From the NCBI GenBank assembly GCA_029718625.1, contig CM056379.1, forward strand, positions 53,775,579 to 53,839,578: 64,000 bases of DNA, given 5' to 3'. The position numbers and the translations under genes were made by a program. Under the pieces are notes generated by a model that worked only from the letters and a program-made list of their open reading frames with translations, did not search any database and was not told the origin of the DNA. The stretch's first letter is position 1; the number at the start of each line of letters is the position of its first letter. Below are positions 1 through 10,339 of this stretch, one piece after another. Origin of the DNA: Synaphobranchus kaupii. Lineage: Eukaryota > Chordata > Actinopteri > Anguilliformes > Synaphobranchidae.

Positions 1-3000
1 GATGACTTGGTATTTAAACGACATGAGCGCTAGGCCCTATAATGAACCCTCCGCCGGGTGTAAGATAGCAAAGACACTTGCGTTTGGGTTAGCGCCGCTT
101 AGCGTCGGGTGTAAGATAGGGCCCACTATGTTTTATAGTATAAGTATAGTATGTTTTATAGTGCCCACCACCAAGCAGGACTGGAATGATATATTGTGCA
201 CTGTTCACTGTGAGCACAATGGATGAATATAGCCGTGCTGTGCTCTGCGTCACCTTTCCCTTACTGCTGTTTCAGTCCTAGTGTGTGACGGGGACAGACA
301 CAGTGGAGGTGTGCAGCAAAGCTTGCAGTGATGAGAGAACACGGCTAGCGGGCCAGGGGGGACACGGCGGCAAGCGTGGAGTGAGCCTGCAGCGTTGGCA
401 GGTGTGTCAGACCTCGTTTGTCAAGGTCACAACCCAGTTCGGTATAAGAGAGAGCAGAGGGGAAGTGCTGCAGAGAAAAAGGATGGGGTATAGTAGAGCT
501 TGCCTGAGAGAATGGTTGACAAAGAGCGGAGTCAATGAGATGAAAAGGGGAATTAATTTAGCACAAGTACTATTGTTCGGGGTGAAAGGATGATGGCATT
601 AACTGACATTGATAAAAAAAAAAAACACTCTCACCCTTTTAAACAGCTGCATTTGTTTTTGCATTCGTTCATATTTTTTCTATTTTATGCAAGGCGTCCC
701 CTGAGAGAGCCACTGCAAAAGGCAACTTCATGTGTGCGAGTTTCTGTGTATTTTGAAAAGTTATTGATGTTGAGCTGGAGCATAGACCCAAACGAATACA
801 CTGTACATAGAGAATGCACTCTGTGTCATGAAGCTAATAACTGGCCGATGTGTAATGTCTGAGAAAATCCATCATCTCTGCAGGCCAAGTTTTCTGCAGT
901 CCCCTGGAACACCATTACCCACTCTCGCCATCTGCAGAACTGCCACTGAATCAGAGTAACAACCCAAAATCTCTAAATACTAAGGGCTGGATTCAGGGAT
1001 GGCCAACTTAAGTCATGCGCTTAAGTGCCTCTCCTGCGCGGATTTAACACGGGATGAGATACGCCGTATTCTAACCTGCGCTACGAGGGTGCGTTTCTCA
1101 AAATGTGGGTGGCACAAGGCATGATAATCTAATGACCTGTTTCTTGTAACTGCCTGCTGGGTTGCCAGCTTTCTACTAAAAAAATGCATGTGGGGGTATA
1201 CATTTTCAACGTATCAGTGACATTGCCTTTAATAACCGCATTTGTCTTTGTAAAATCCTGCATCGTAGTTGCTCTAGCGTGATGGGGAAGGCAGTGAACG
1301 TATTAATCCGTCGCACTGATAAGATGATGACTTGGATATAAATGGGACTTACTCTTGAAATTCTGCATAGCTTAAGCTATTTGTGATTCAGACATTTGAC
1401 TTATCCGCTGTTTAAAGTGTCTCTGCAGTATATACGCGGCATTACGCGCGAGAGGTGGAGATTTGATGAAAATGAGGCAAATCTCAAAGTGAATATCCAG
1501 ACACTGAATAGATCCAGACACTGTCTATCAATGAATCCATCTAATATTAGTCTGGTATGATATACCAGATGGTCAATCATAGCCTACGTATTTTTGTTTT
1601 TATGACAGCTCTTTGATAATTGTACGTAAGCTAGGCAAAGGAAAATAAGACCAATATTAGTAAAGTTAGTAAACAACGGGCTGGCTAGGCTCATCGTAAC
1701 GTTTAGGCTACCTCGTTTCCTTTCTAGTTTTTAGCATTTAGCCTATAATCCCCCAACACAGAGAACTAGGAAATGACGCTATATGTATCCAGCCTGGTAA
1801 TTGCCTGACGACCGCAATCACAGACAACCACTGAAGTTGAACCATAAATTCAGTGGTTTGAACGGTCCCCTGTATCGCCCCTTTCTTCAAGGCCCCGCCT
1901 TGATGGGCATGCTTTGACAGGTTGCATGTTCAGTTCGGAGTTTTGGCAGGGTTTTTGCGTGACCACGCGGAAATGATAATTTAAACGGATGCAATACCAT
2001 TGCATTTGAATTATGTCACTCTTGTGCCGCAAAGCATGAAAACAATACGTTAAATGGCGAATTGAATTATCATTTCCTTTTTGTCATGGATCATGCAATT
2101 GCAATAAGAAACTGCTAATGCAAATGTGGTTTTTAATTTTCATTTAAATTATGGCAGGGTTGTGTCGTAGAGGGCGAGAAAAAATAAATGTGAAATGGAT
2201 TTGCATTAACATTTTCAAATTGTCAGATAAAGTGCGTACATTAACTTAAAATGAAAATGCAAAATGGCCTTTTGCATTTTCATTTGAATTATGTCATGGT
2301 TTTTGCGCACATCGAATGTAAACTAAATTCAATCCCCAATTTGCATTTTCATTAGAATTTTGGCGCGGATATGCTTCCATATGAATCTGGCTCTAAGAGC
2401 CACCAAAGTGACCCGAAACCCAGTGTCCTGAGAAAAGTTTGATTAATGTAAATCCCTGTTGTTATCAGAGCCTTCATGGTGATCCCTATACTTCTATTTT
2501 CAGAACATCTACAATGACGACACCACACCCTCACTGACTTATCTTCCTATACTGCATGATTCTGGAAATTCCATAATATAGACCTTCACAGCTGAGCTAG
2601 TTTGGGGCTATTATTATTGAAGGTCTACTTTATCATTTACTTCTTGTGTTGGTACTCTTGTCAACAGAACCAGAATCAGTTTGTTTTCCTCCCCCGTTTG
2701 GAGCACAGCCAGCACAGGAAGTACTTTACAAGCTGCTTGCAGAGCTGGGATGCTGCCAGCTCTGTGGGAGGGCGACTTTTGGGTGAACTTCATAAAAGTC
2801 AGTTTAAAGACTGTTATTGGTGCAAATTTGGATGTTAAACTGGGGAGGACAGGCTTGTTAGTGGGCAATCTTGTGGGTGGGAGAGAGAATGTGTGTGTGG
2901 TTGTATTGGGAGATGCAGCTTCGGATCTGAGTTGCTAGAGGGGGAAAAACATAACATTTATAATTGCCCCGTTTACTTCTATTGTAGCCCAGTGAGAGCC

Positions 3001-3110
3001 TACAGGAAATCTGTAGCGAACTCAATACTGGACCGATCAGCTCAATGTGTCAGGTTCATGGAAGACAGACCGCAAATAGGGTCCAAGGTCCAAAATAGCG
3101 AACTTACCCT
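1..3110. other. Unassigned non-coding DNA
   Basis: I see no gene here. The open frames in this stretch are short, overlap on both strands and show no recognisable domain. A short direct repeat of a GGGTGTAAGATAG core occurs at about 56-70 and 106-120. The AT-rich degenerate repeat at 1975-2370 is listed separately. The final part (about 2977-3110) reads like a piece of a dispersed repeat, but I cannot name it. Confidence 0.5.
1975..2370. repeat. Degenerate AT-rich repeat array
   Basis: A motif close to CATTTGAATTATGTCA recurs at irregular spacing (around 2003, 2060, 2140, 2280 and 2350), usually preceded by TTGCATTTT and followed by GG or GC. The copies are diverged and separated by roughly 60-140 bp, so this is either an old tandem repeat or the subterminal repeats of a decayed transposon. 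No ends or target duplication are visible. Confidence 0.4.
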
Positions 3111-3186
3111 TTAAGGGTTGTTTCTCCTGACTTATTTTTCCCATAGAGTTCAACAGGAAAATTAGTCAGGAGAAAGGATCCTTTAA
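3111..3186. repeat. TTAA-bounded hairpin repeat
   Basis: The arms GTTTCTCCTGAC and GTCAGGAGAAA are inverted around a short A/T loop, and TTAA lies at both outer edges (3111-3114 and 3183-3186). A related hairpin with the same arms lies at 20706-20780, followed in both places by a similar ATCCATATCTGGCAG-like stretch. It looks like a miniature inverted-repeat element or the tip of one. The superfamily is not determined. Confidence 0.5.
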
Positions 3187-3312
3187 GTGATCCATCCATA
3201 TCTGGCAGCAGAATGATGGTTTGATGCTCGTTTTGGTGAAAATTCACAATTTCTGGTGATGTTCATTTTTCTCATGAGCTGTAAGAGATTTTTTTTGAAA
3301 ACCTCAAAAAGG

Positions 3313-3350
3313 TAGGGGCACCCTGATTTGAACAAGTAACCTATAGATTA
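3313..3350 (-). pseudogene. tRNA-Cys pseudogene 1 (3' half only)
   Basis: Only the T-arm and acceptor 3' side are readable (TTCAAATC loop region, then a CCCC run and the T-run at 3305-3311). The anticodon and D arms have been replaced by unrelated A/T-rich sequence. It is the most decayed member and the downstream end of the array in transcription terms. Confidence 0.5.
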
Positions 3351-3456
3351 GGTAGACCCTTTAGATTGTGTAGATTCTTTCACAATTTCCAGTTCATTTT
3401 CCTCATTAGCTGGAAGAGATTTTTTTGAAAACCTAAAAAAGGTAGGAGAATAGGAG

Positions 3457-3528
3457 AAACCCAGATTTGAACTGGGGAACTCTTAATCTGAAGTAAAATG
3501 GCCTACTCTATCGCTGAGCTATACCCCC
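3457..3528 (-). pseudogene. tRNA-Cys pseudogene 2
   Basis: A full-length tRNA-like body of 72 nt starts with GGGGGTATAGCTC, as tRNA-Cys does. The anticodon loop reads CTTCAGA where the family has CTGCAGA, so the anticodon position is TCA instead of GCA. The D arm has GCGATAGAG instead of GTGGTAGAG. The T-loop TTCAAAT is kept. Changes in the anticodon and acceptor argue for a pseudogene. Confidence 0.65.
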
Positions 3529-3612
3529 TCTTTTTGGTGTAGACCTTTTCACAGTTCAGTGATGTTCATTTTCCTCATTAGCTGTAATAGATTCTTGAGA
3601 ACCTAAAAAAGG

Positions 3613-3686
3613 TAGGGGGCACCGAGAGTTGAACTGGGAACCTCTTGAGCTGCAGCCAGAGGCTCTACCACTGAGATACATCCTCT
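3613..3686 (-). pseudogene. tRNA-Cys pseudogene 3
   Basis: It keeps CTCAGTGGTAGAGC, the GCA anticodon inside CTGCAGC and GCCCCC at the 3' side, with a T6 run just downstream. The 5' acceptor (GAGGATG) no longer pairs well with the 3' strand, and the T-loop is TTCAACT. It is one of the better preserved copies, but is probably non-functional. Confidence 0.65.
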
Positions 3687-3773
3687 CTTTTTGTGTGGAC
3701 CTTTTCACAATTTCCGGTGATGTTCATTTTCCTCATTAGCTGCAATAGATTCTTGAAACCCTAAAAAAAAGGT

Positions 3774-3850
3774 AGGGGGCAACCAGGGTTGACCAGGGGA
3801 CCTCTTGATCTGCAGTCAAATGCACTACTCTACCACATAATTATATCACC
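3774..3850 (-). pseudogene. tRNA-Cys pseudogene 4
   Basis: The central part (GCATTTGACTGCAGATCAAG, then AGGTCCCC) is identical in pattern to the tRNA-Cys(GCA) anticodon region. The D arm carries an insertion (AATTATGTGGTAGAGTAGTGC), and the T-loop has lost its canonical TTCAAAT (GGTCAACC). The body is intact but the fold is damaged. Confidence 0.65.
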
Positions 3851-3941
3851 TGTTTTTCATGTAGCCTCTTGCAATTATTGGTGATGTTCTGTTTCTTCAT
3901 GTGCTGTAATAGATATTATTTTTGAAAACCTCAAAAGCTTT

Positions 3942-4013
3942 GGCACACCCAGATTTGAAATGGGGGGCTTCTTCATATGTAGTCAAATGCTCCACCACAT
4001 GGCTATAAAGCCT
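3942..4013 (-). pseudogene. tRNA-Cys pseudogene 5
   Basis: GTGGTGGAGCATTTGACT and the T-loop TTCAAAT are retained. The anticodon loop reads CTACATA, giving ACA in place of GCA, and the acceptor has decayed. Confidence 0.6.
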
Positions 4014-4102
4014 CTTTTTGGTATAGATGCTTTCACAATTTCTGGTGATGTTTATTTTCCTCATGAGATTTAAGAGATTTTTTTTTAAAAGTTCAAATGG
4101 AT

Positions 4103-4187
4103 AGGGGGCGTTCAGATTGGAACTTGCGACCTCCTGATCTGCAGTTAAATGTGTGACCAGTTTGACCACTGAGCAATACACCCCCTT
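4103..4187 (-). pseudogene. tRNA-Cys pseudogene 6
   Basis: GGGGGTGTATTGCTCAGTGG and CTGCAGATCAGGAGGTC are recognisable with a GCA anticodon. Roughly ten extra bases lie between the D arm and anticodon arm, so the body is too long for a functional tRNA. Confidence 0.6.
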
Positions 4188-4272
4188 TGTTTTGTGTATG
4201 CCTGTTCAAAATTTCCAGTGATGTTTATTTTCCTCATTAGCTGTAGTAGATTCTTGAAAACCTCAGAAAGGT

Positions 4273-4349
4273 AGGGGGCAACCAGATTTGATCTGGGGAC
4301 CTCTTGATCTGCAGTAAAATGCTTGACACTACCACCGAGCTATACCCCT
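4273..4349 (-). pseudogene. tRNA-Cys pseudogene 7
   Basis: It begins GGGGTATAGCTCGGTGGTAG and keeps CTGCAGATCAAGAGGTCCCC with a GCA anticodon. About five extra bases (TGTCAAGC) disturb the D-arm to anticodon-arm junction. The downstream T-run is weaker (plus strand CTCAGAAAGG). It is the first unit of the array in the transcriptional direction. Confidence 0.6.
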
Positions 4350-4380
4350 TCTTTCTGGTGATGTTCATTTTCCTGATTTG

Positions 4381-4725
4381 TTTTTTGGAAAAAAAAACCT
4401 GAACCCACCGTAGAGCTTGCCTAGAGCGAGGGTGGCAAGGAAAAACTCCTGGCTATTAGCAGGAAGAAACCTTGGGCAGAACCTGACTCTGAGGTGTAAC
4501 GACCTTTCGCTTCCGGAAGAAGCCATTCTGTCCATCAGCTCAAAGCCATTCTGTCCATCAGCTCAAGGCCATTCTAACATAACATGGATCAGAGGCTATG
4601 TGTGCCAACAAGCATGTTGAACTTTCCCCTGGAAGGCTTGAAATAAGATTAAACTAAACTAACCAGGGGAAATTATATGTGTAGGGATGAAGAACTATGT
4701 ATATGACCTTTTGACTACCGGACCA
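4381..4725. repeat. Unnamed dispersed repeat, copy 1
   Basis: This stretch shares ACATGGATC/CATGTTGAACTTTCCCCTGGAAGG, AAACTAAACTAACCAGGGG and GACCTTTTGACTACC motifs with 7255-7440, in a similar order. It also holds a local duplication of CCATTCTGTCCATCAGCTCA at about 4525-4568. It is a dispersed repeat with no coding content that I can name. Confidence 0.4.
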
Positions 4726-5150
4726 GGGTTTCCGTTAACCGATAATTACTGTTTTTTTACCGGAAAAAACTGTCAAAGTCCGGCAAATTAAAATCTTGCC
4801 GGTCATAATGTCCGGTGAAAAATCATCCTAAGCACATTTATAATTTTATCAAAATAAATTGCATTTCCACACATCCTTCTATTAAAAAATTACATTTATA
4901 TAATACATTACATTTCCACATATTCTTTTATAAAAAAAAGACCATTAAAATTTTTTTATGAATGTGTAGTGTATGTGCGATAAACGAAACAAACGTTACG
5001 TTAAGTTTGTTCCACTCTGATCAAGCGCGCACTTGGATTGGATGCTACAGGCCTAGCCACCATTAGGGATGTGCGAGACTAGTCAGCTAGCCAAATAAAC
5101 GGTGCTGCTCCTGCTAGTTAGGAAATACTAGTCGGTTAAACTATTTTGTT
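4726..5150 (+). mobile_element. hAT-like non-autonomous element, fragment 1
   Basis: It starts with CAGGGTTTCCGTTAACCG, a hAT-type CAGGG terminus, and continues with pyrimidine/purine segments matching 41505-41852 on the opposite strand. Shared blocks include the GCGATAAACG/AACAAACGTTACG region, the TTGGATTGGATGCTA block and GGTGCTGCTCCTGCTAG. No opposite terminus or 8-bp duplication was identified, so this is probably truncated. Confidence 0.5.
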
Positions 5151-5604
5151 ATTATTATTTTTTACATTTTTATTAAGACATTTACGCTTTGTTTTAAACA
5201 GTTAGCTAATTTGCACCCAAATTACTTCCTAATAAAATGTTGCATTAAAAAAAAAAAAAATAGTCGAAATTGTTATCATCCTCACGCGGTCAGGCAAGCG
5301 CGGAAAAATGTCGGCTGTTTTCCATTATGCATATCCTACAAAACATGACAACCATTCACTAAATAAAAGTTAGCCAATAACAGTCATTTATTGAAAACCA
5401 TTTAATTATTGGCAGCAGGTAGGCAATAGCCTATGTTAAAAAGCAGTAGCTCCTCAGACCATAGCCTACATTTTTGTTGAGCAAAATTAATAACATATAT
5501 GTGAACGTGGTCGGGTCATAGACGGGACCAATAACAGTCGTAATATTGAAAATAATTTTCAAATAAACTGACTGGGCTGGATCAGTAATAGGCCTATTGG
5601 CATA
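5151..5604. other. Unassigned non-coding DNA
   Basis: AT-rich sequence with homopolymer A and T runs. I see no gene or bounded repeat. Confidence 0.4.
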
Positions 5605-6062
5605 TTATTATAATAATGCATGGCATTTATATAGCGCCTTTCTAGATACTCAAAGCGCTTTACAATGATGAGGGGGAAACTCGCCTCTACCACCACCAAT
5701 GTGTAGCACCCACCTGGGTGATGCAACGGCAGCCATTTTGCGCCAGTATGCTCACCACACATCAGCTGAGGTGGAGAGGGAGAGATTTTTTTATTTTTTT
5801 TTAGCCAATTAAACTGGGGGATGATTAGGTGGCAGATTGAATGAGCCTGGGTTGGGAGTTTAGCCAGGACACCGGGGAAACCCCTACTCTTTACGATAAG
5901 TGTCATGGGATCTTTAATGACCACAGTGAGTCAGGACCTCGGTTTAACGTCTCATCCGAAAGACGGCATCTCCTACAGCACAGTGTCCCCATCACTGCAC
6001 TGGGGCATTGGGGTTTATTTGACCAGAGGGAAGACTGCCCCCTACTGGCCCACCAACACCAC
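5605..6062. repeat. Common fish dispersed repeat (about 450 bp)
   Basis: It contains the stretch GGCATTTATATAGCGCCTTT, then CTCAAAGCGCTTTACA, GGGATCTTTAATGACCACAG and GACCTCGGTTTAACGTCTCA. I recognise these blocks as a repeat found in many fish genomes and transcripts. The overlapping open frames on both strands (for example 5841-6234) are accidental readings of it. I do not assign a superfamily. Confidence 0.55.
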
Positions 6063-7057
6063 TTCCAGTTTTCATATTATGAAAAAACAAACACTGCTAC
6101 ACTTACTCAGACCATTTTTGTTGAATGACCAGAGATCATTGTGCAAAGCACAGACTGTAGAAAACACGCAACACGTAACAACCACAGCTCATATGAGTTC
6201 TTCTCGCAAGAGAGGCATTTATTCGCTCAATTAAAATGTGAAGCACCGCGACCCAAATTTCTGCGGCAACTACTGGCTTTGTAGTTAAATAAACAGAAAT
6301 ATATCAGAGGAAACTGTAAGGTCAGCTTGTGACAATTACTGACAGCAAGACCTAGGCAGTAGCCTATAAATATAATACGTCTGTATGTCTTACTATTCCG
6401 TTTTATTGGTAGCATGAGATGATCTGGCCTCATTCCGCTACTGCTTAGGTGGTGCTGTCAGTAACTAACAGACCTTAAGTAACAATCACCTCAATTGATA
6501 GTTCACACACAAAGTTATAAATAGCTAGCTTCACCATGGCAGTAATGTCTAAACAATGAAAACGACAATTGGGCGAAATAGTATGTATTGTTAATAATGT
6601 CATGCACTGTACCATAATATTTGTAGTTAATTTCCAATACTTAATGATGCATACCTTATAGCTATCGAGTAAGGTAATTTCGCTGAGGTGATTCTATTGT
6701 TTTTCCTGTAAGATCAAAGGTATTCTGACACTATCATCAAGTGTGTTCTAAAATTGAAGCGTACTTGCGATCTTGCATACTATGAAGTACGTTCTAGCTT
6801 GTATAGGCGTACTTGGAAGAACATACTATCTAGCATGCAAGTAGCTATCTACGCAGAATGCAATAGGCTATAGCCTATCAACTTTTTTTTTTTAAATGAC
6901 GTTAAACACGTCTCTATTGACGGGAGTTATTTTATTTGACGGGAATTTATATTCACACTATAGCCTACTGTATTTGCGAAAGCACTTTTGATTAAAAACT
7001 ATTATAAATCTATTCCCCCTGATGTCATTCTTTATAAAGCCTGCATATCAATTGTCC
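6063..7057. other. Unassigned non-coding DNA
   Basis: AT-rich sequence with no gene. Around 6750-6850 there are repeated GTACTTG/GCATACTA words on both strands that resemble subterminal repeats of hAT-like elements, but no ends could be set. Confidence 0.35.
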
Positions 7058-7142
7058 GTCCATCCATTATCTAACCCGCTTATTCCTGGTCAGGGTCGCA
7101 GGGGGTGCTGGAGCCTATCCCAGCATGCATTGGGCGAGGCAT
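7058..7142 (-). repeat. 3' end of SINE-like repeat
   Basis: The stretch CCATCCATTATCTAACCCGC followed by GGTCAGGGTCGCAGGGGG and GGAGCCTATCCCAGCATGC is the reverse complement of the 3' end of the repeat at 15589-15895 (GCATGCTGGCATAGGCTCCAG, then CTGCGACCCTGACCAGGAAT). Only the last 85 bp or so are present. Confidence 0.6.
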
Positions 7143-7254
7143 ATCAATTGTTTTAAAGCATAATAAACACCAGATAATATTTGACCAGAATTTCTCCCGG
7201 ACTAAGCCATACATTTGCCTACCGGACAAAACCATTTCAATGTCAATCTAATGT

Positions 7255-7440
7255 TACATGAATCAGTTCTATATGTCTCAACAAGCATGTTGGACTTCCC
7301 CTGGAAGGTTAAAGTACAGTTAAACTAAATCAGGGGGAAGTACTATGTGTAATAATTAAATTATGTGAAATGACCTTTCAGCTACCAGGAAGAAGTCATT
7401 CGTCCAGTCAGTTTGAGGCCATTCTAACATTACGTGGATA
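7255..7440. repeat. Unnamed dispersed repeat, copy 2
   Basis: Related to 4440-4725, with matching GCATGTTGGACTTCCCCTGG, TTAAACTAAATCAGGGGG, GACCTTTCAGCTACCAGGAA and GAGGCCATTCTAACAT blocks. No ends are visible. Confidence 0.4.
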
Positions 7441-7816
7441 AATGCTAAATTTTTTTTTTTACAAAAATGTAAAAAAAAACAAAAAAACTTTTCTTTAGTT
7501 TGCAATGAAATACTGAGAGCTACATATCTAAAACAGGTACTATACACTAAAACACTATATACACTTCCTGGATCATTGAAAAATCTGAGGTGATAAAGTG
7601 GAACTACTCAAGATCTATGTTGCAAAATGTAGGCAGTGTACCCTGTTGTCCATTCGTGTCTCCAAATCTATCCAAAATGGCTATATTATGCACTGCTGTA
7701 AATCATAAAATAATCATGCATTTAACTACAAATCAACTGTTTTGCTCTTAAAATTCACCTTTGCATAATTTTCAAGTGGGAATTACCATCTTGCAATCAG
7801 TATAGGGGGATACATA

Positions 7817-8050
7817 CAGTTGAAGTCCGAAAGTTTACATACACCTTAGCCAAATCCATTTAAACTCCGTTTTTTACAATTCCTGACATTTAATCATAGT
7901 AAACATTCCTTATCTTAGGTCAGTTAGGATCACAACTTTATTTTAAGAATGTGAAATGTCAGAATAATAGTAGAGATAATGATTTATTTCAGCTTTCATT
8001 TCTTTCATCACATTCCCAGTGGGGCAGAAGTTTACATACACTCTGTTAGT
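7817..8050 (+). repeat. Left IR/DR of Sleeping Beauty-like element
   Basis: The outer direct repeat is at 7817-7850 (CAGTTGAAGTCCGAAAGTTT, then ACATACACCTTAG). The inner direct repeat is near 8020-8050 (CCAGTGGGGCAGAAGTTTAC, then ATACACT). In this family the two direct repeats per end bind the paired-like domains of the transposase. Confidence 0.85.
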
Positions 8051-9063
8051 ATTTGGTAGCATTGCCTTTAAATTGTTTAACTTGGGTCAAACGTTTTGGG
8101 TAGCCTTCCACAAGCTTCTCACAATAAGTTGCTGGAATTTTGACCCATTCCTCCTGACAGAACTGGTGTAACTGAGTCAGGTTTTTAGGCCTCCTTGCTC
8201 GCACATGCTTTTTCAGTTCTGCCCACAAATTTTTTGATTGGATTGAGGTCAGGACTTTGTGATGACCACTCCAATACCTTGACTTTGTTGTCCTTAAGCC
8301 ATTTTGCCACAACTTTGGAAGTATGCTTTGGGTCATTGTCTATTTGGAAGAGCCATTTGCGACCAAGCTTTAACTTCCTGGCTGATTTCTTGAGATGTTG
8401 CTTCAATATATCCACATAATTTTCCTTCCTCAAGATGCCATTATGAAGTGCACCAGTCCCTCCTGCAGCAAAGCACCCCCACAACATGACGCTGCCACCC
8501 CCGTGCTTCACGGTTGGGATAATGTTCTTTGGCTTGCAAGCCTCACCATTTTTCCTCCAAACATAACAATAGTCATTATGGCCAAACAGTTCAATTTTTG
8601 TTTCATCAGACCAGAGGACATTTCTCCAAAAAGTAAGATCTTTGTCCCCATGTGCAGTTGCAAACTGTAGTCTGGCTTTTTCATGCCGTTTTTGGCGTAG
8701 TGGCTTCTTCCTTGCTGAGCAGCCTTTCAGGTTATGTCGATATAGGGCTCATTTTACTGTGGATATAGATACTTTTGTACCTGTTCCCTCCAGCATCTTC
8801 GCAAGGTCCTTTGCTGTTGTTCTGGGATTGATTTGCACTTTCCGCACAAAAGCACGTTCATCTCCAGCAGACAGAACGCGTCTCCTTCCTGAGCGGTATG
8901 ACGGCTGTGTGGTCTCATGGAGTTTATACTTGCGTACTATTGTTTGTACAGACGAATGTGGTACCTTCAGGCGTTTGGAAATTGTTCCCAAGGATGAACC
9001 AGACTTGTGGAGGTCCACAATTTTCTTTCTGAGGTCTTGGCTGATTTCTTTTGATTTTCCCAT
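8046..9063 (-). pseudogene. Sleeping Beauty-like transposase, decayed
   Basis: The frame opens at 9063 with [14 protein letters not shown], the N-terminal paired-like helix-turn-helix of SB-type Tc1 transposases. It runs in one frame to about 8235 except for a TGA at 8749-8751, where relatives have arginine (CGA to TGA, a CpG change). The first catalytic Asp (WSDETK, about 8606) and the second (DNDPKHTS) are present. Near 8229-8235 an A-run has gained one base, shifting the frame; the catalytic Glu codon of the PIENLW-type motif reads Lys. The C-terminus ending in FKGNATKY continues in the next frame to 8046. The length matches the usual 340 residues, but the protein is inactive through one stop, one frameshift and loss of the third catalytic residue. 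Confidence 0.92.
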
Positions 9064-9194
9064 GATGTCAAGCAAAGAGGCACTGACTTTGAAAGTAGGC
9101 TGTAAAATACATCCACAGGTACACCTCCAATTGACTCAAATAATGTCAATTAGCCTATCAGAAGTTTCTAAAGCCATGACATAATTTTCTGGAA

Positions 9195-9450
9195 TTTTCC
9201 AAGCTGTTTAAAGGCACAGTCAACTTAGTGTATGTAAACTTCTGACCTACTGGAATTGTGATATAGTGAATTAAAAGTGAAATAATCTGTCTGTAAACAA
9301 TTTTTGGAAAAATTACTTGTTTCTTGCACAAAGTAGATGTTCTAACTGACTTGCCAACACTATAGTTTGCTAACATGAAATCTGTGGAGTGGGTAAAAAT
9401 TAGTTTTAATGACTTCAACCTAAGTGTATGTAAACTTCCGACTTCAACTG
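9195..9450 (-). repeat. Right IR/DR of Sleeping Beauty-like element
   Basis: The inner repeat is at about 9221-9250 (GTGTATGTAAACTTCTGACC) and the outer repeat at 9422-9450 (GTGTATGTAAACTTCCGACT, then TCAACTG). The intervening sequence ATTGTGATATAGTGAATTAA and CTGTCTGTAAACAA is also found at 21340-21400. Confidence 0.85.
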
Positions 9451-10339
9451 TATCTACGGGTCCAAAAACCTATCCAAAGCCGGTCATAAAATTAATAAAA
9501 TATTTTTTTTCTGTTATAAAGCATATACACGTTCATTCCCACTCCAATGAAACTTTCACAAACTAGCACATATGCACAGTAAATTTGAATCAGTATTTCC
9601 CATGCCCTAAGTGACCAGCATAGCCCAGCGAGACACTAATACAACATAGTGTATATTATGTACGATAAGTTTACAATAAAATTATATTCACCATCAGGAA
9701 ATCTGGCAAATGTTCTAGCTTAAAGACAAATCAAACATAAAACATGACAGAGCCACCTATGAATGCTTACACTACAGTACGTGAAATGCACTCAAAATGT
9801 GAAAATAACAATACCAAATATATGGCACAACACTGTGGCAGAAAAAAACTAAAAATAAAACTAACGTATATATTTGAAATATCACAAGCAGTAATACTTA
9901 CATATTGAGGAGGAAAATCTTCCTCATGCATATTCCTAAGGCATATTCTATTCAATGGTATGGTATCTTGGTAACAACGGTATCTTCTTCTGACCCACTC
10001 GCAAAATCCACGTAAGTAGGCGAGGATTTTCTCTAGCCATACTGATGAGTTAGTAAATTAGTAAAAACCTGCAAAAATAACAGGAAAACAACTATAGCTA
10101 TGGTTACACTAGTCACTTCATATGACTTCTGGAATAGGAATTCCAACATCCGATCACACCAGGTCAGATTGAGTTGCGTCCATACTTCACAGTTCAATGG
10201 GAAATGTGATCAGATCGCAGTTTGGATTTAATTCCCCCGCGCAATATTTAGTTTGGTTGCAAGATAAATTAATATCTGAGTTGAGCAAAATATTGGCGCC
10301 AGTGCCATGGCCACTAGGGGCTCTGTGCGAAGGGGTTAA

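Larger units (their letters stand above)
3190..4380 (-). repeat. Tandem array of seven tRNA-Cys-derived units
   Basis: Seven tRNA-like sequences lie head to tail on the minus strand with a period of roughly 165 bp (130-170). Each unit consists of a tRNA-Cys-like body, a T-run a few bases past its 3' end (plus strand CCTAAAAAAGGTAGG) and a conserved spacer of about 90 bp (TGGTGATGTTCATTTTCCTC, then TTAGCTG). The tRNA bodies keep the GTGGTAGAGCATTTGACTGCAGATCAAGAGGTC-type arms of the tRNA-Cys(GCA) family in pieces, but every copy has arm mismatches or anticodon changes. The shared spacer shows that the array grew by duplication of the whole unit, not by separate retrotransposition. All copies look like pseudogenes. 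Confidence 0.75.
7817..9450 (-). mobile_element. Sleeping Beauty-like Tc1/mariner element
   Basis: A 1634-bp element is bounded by CAGTTGAAGTC...GACTTCAACTG termini with TA on both sides (7815-7816 and 9451-9452), the target site of Tc1/mariner transposases. Inside each arm there is a second copy of the AGTTTACATACAC motif (about 8030-8042 and 9228-9240), the IR/DR arrangement of the Sleeping Beauty group. The transposase pseudogene on the minus strand fills the centre. It inserted into the TTAA-flanked element described above. Confidence 0.92.
7460..10335. mobile_element. TTAA-flanked piggyBac-like element, 5'-truncated copy
   Basis: This parallels 17780-19442 over most of its length. Shared blocks include TTTGCAATGAAATACTGAGA, AGGCAGTGTACCCTGTTGTCC, CATAAAACATGACAGAGCC and ATGCTTACACTACA, and the right end is GCCATGGCCACTAGGGG(C)TCTGTGCGAAGGGG followed by TTAA at 10336-10339. 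The left end, about 500 bp in the complete copy, is missing. The Sleeping Beauty-like element at 7817-9450 sits inside it and so is younger. No transposase is encoded. Confidence 0.6.

Noticed and set aside
5559..6234. Frames on both strands (up to 121 residues)
   Set aside because: They fall within a common fish dispersed repeat and overlap on opposite strands.
8642..9184. 180-residue plus-strand frame
   Set aside because: It is the antisense of the Sleeping Beauty-like transposase.
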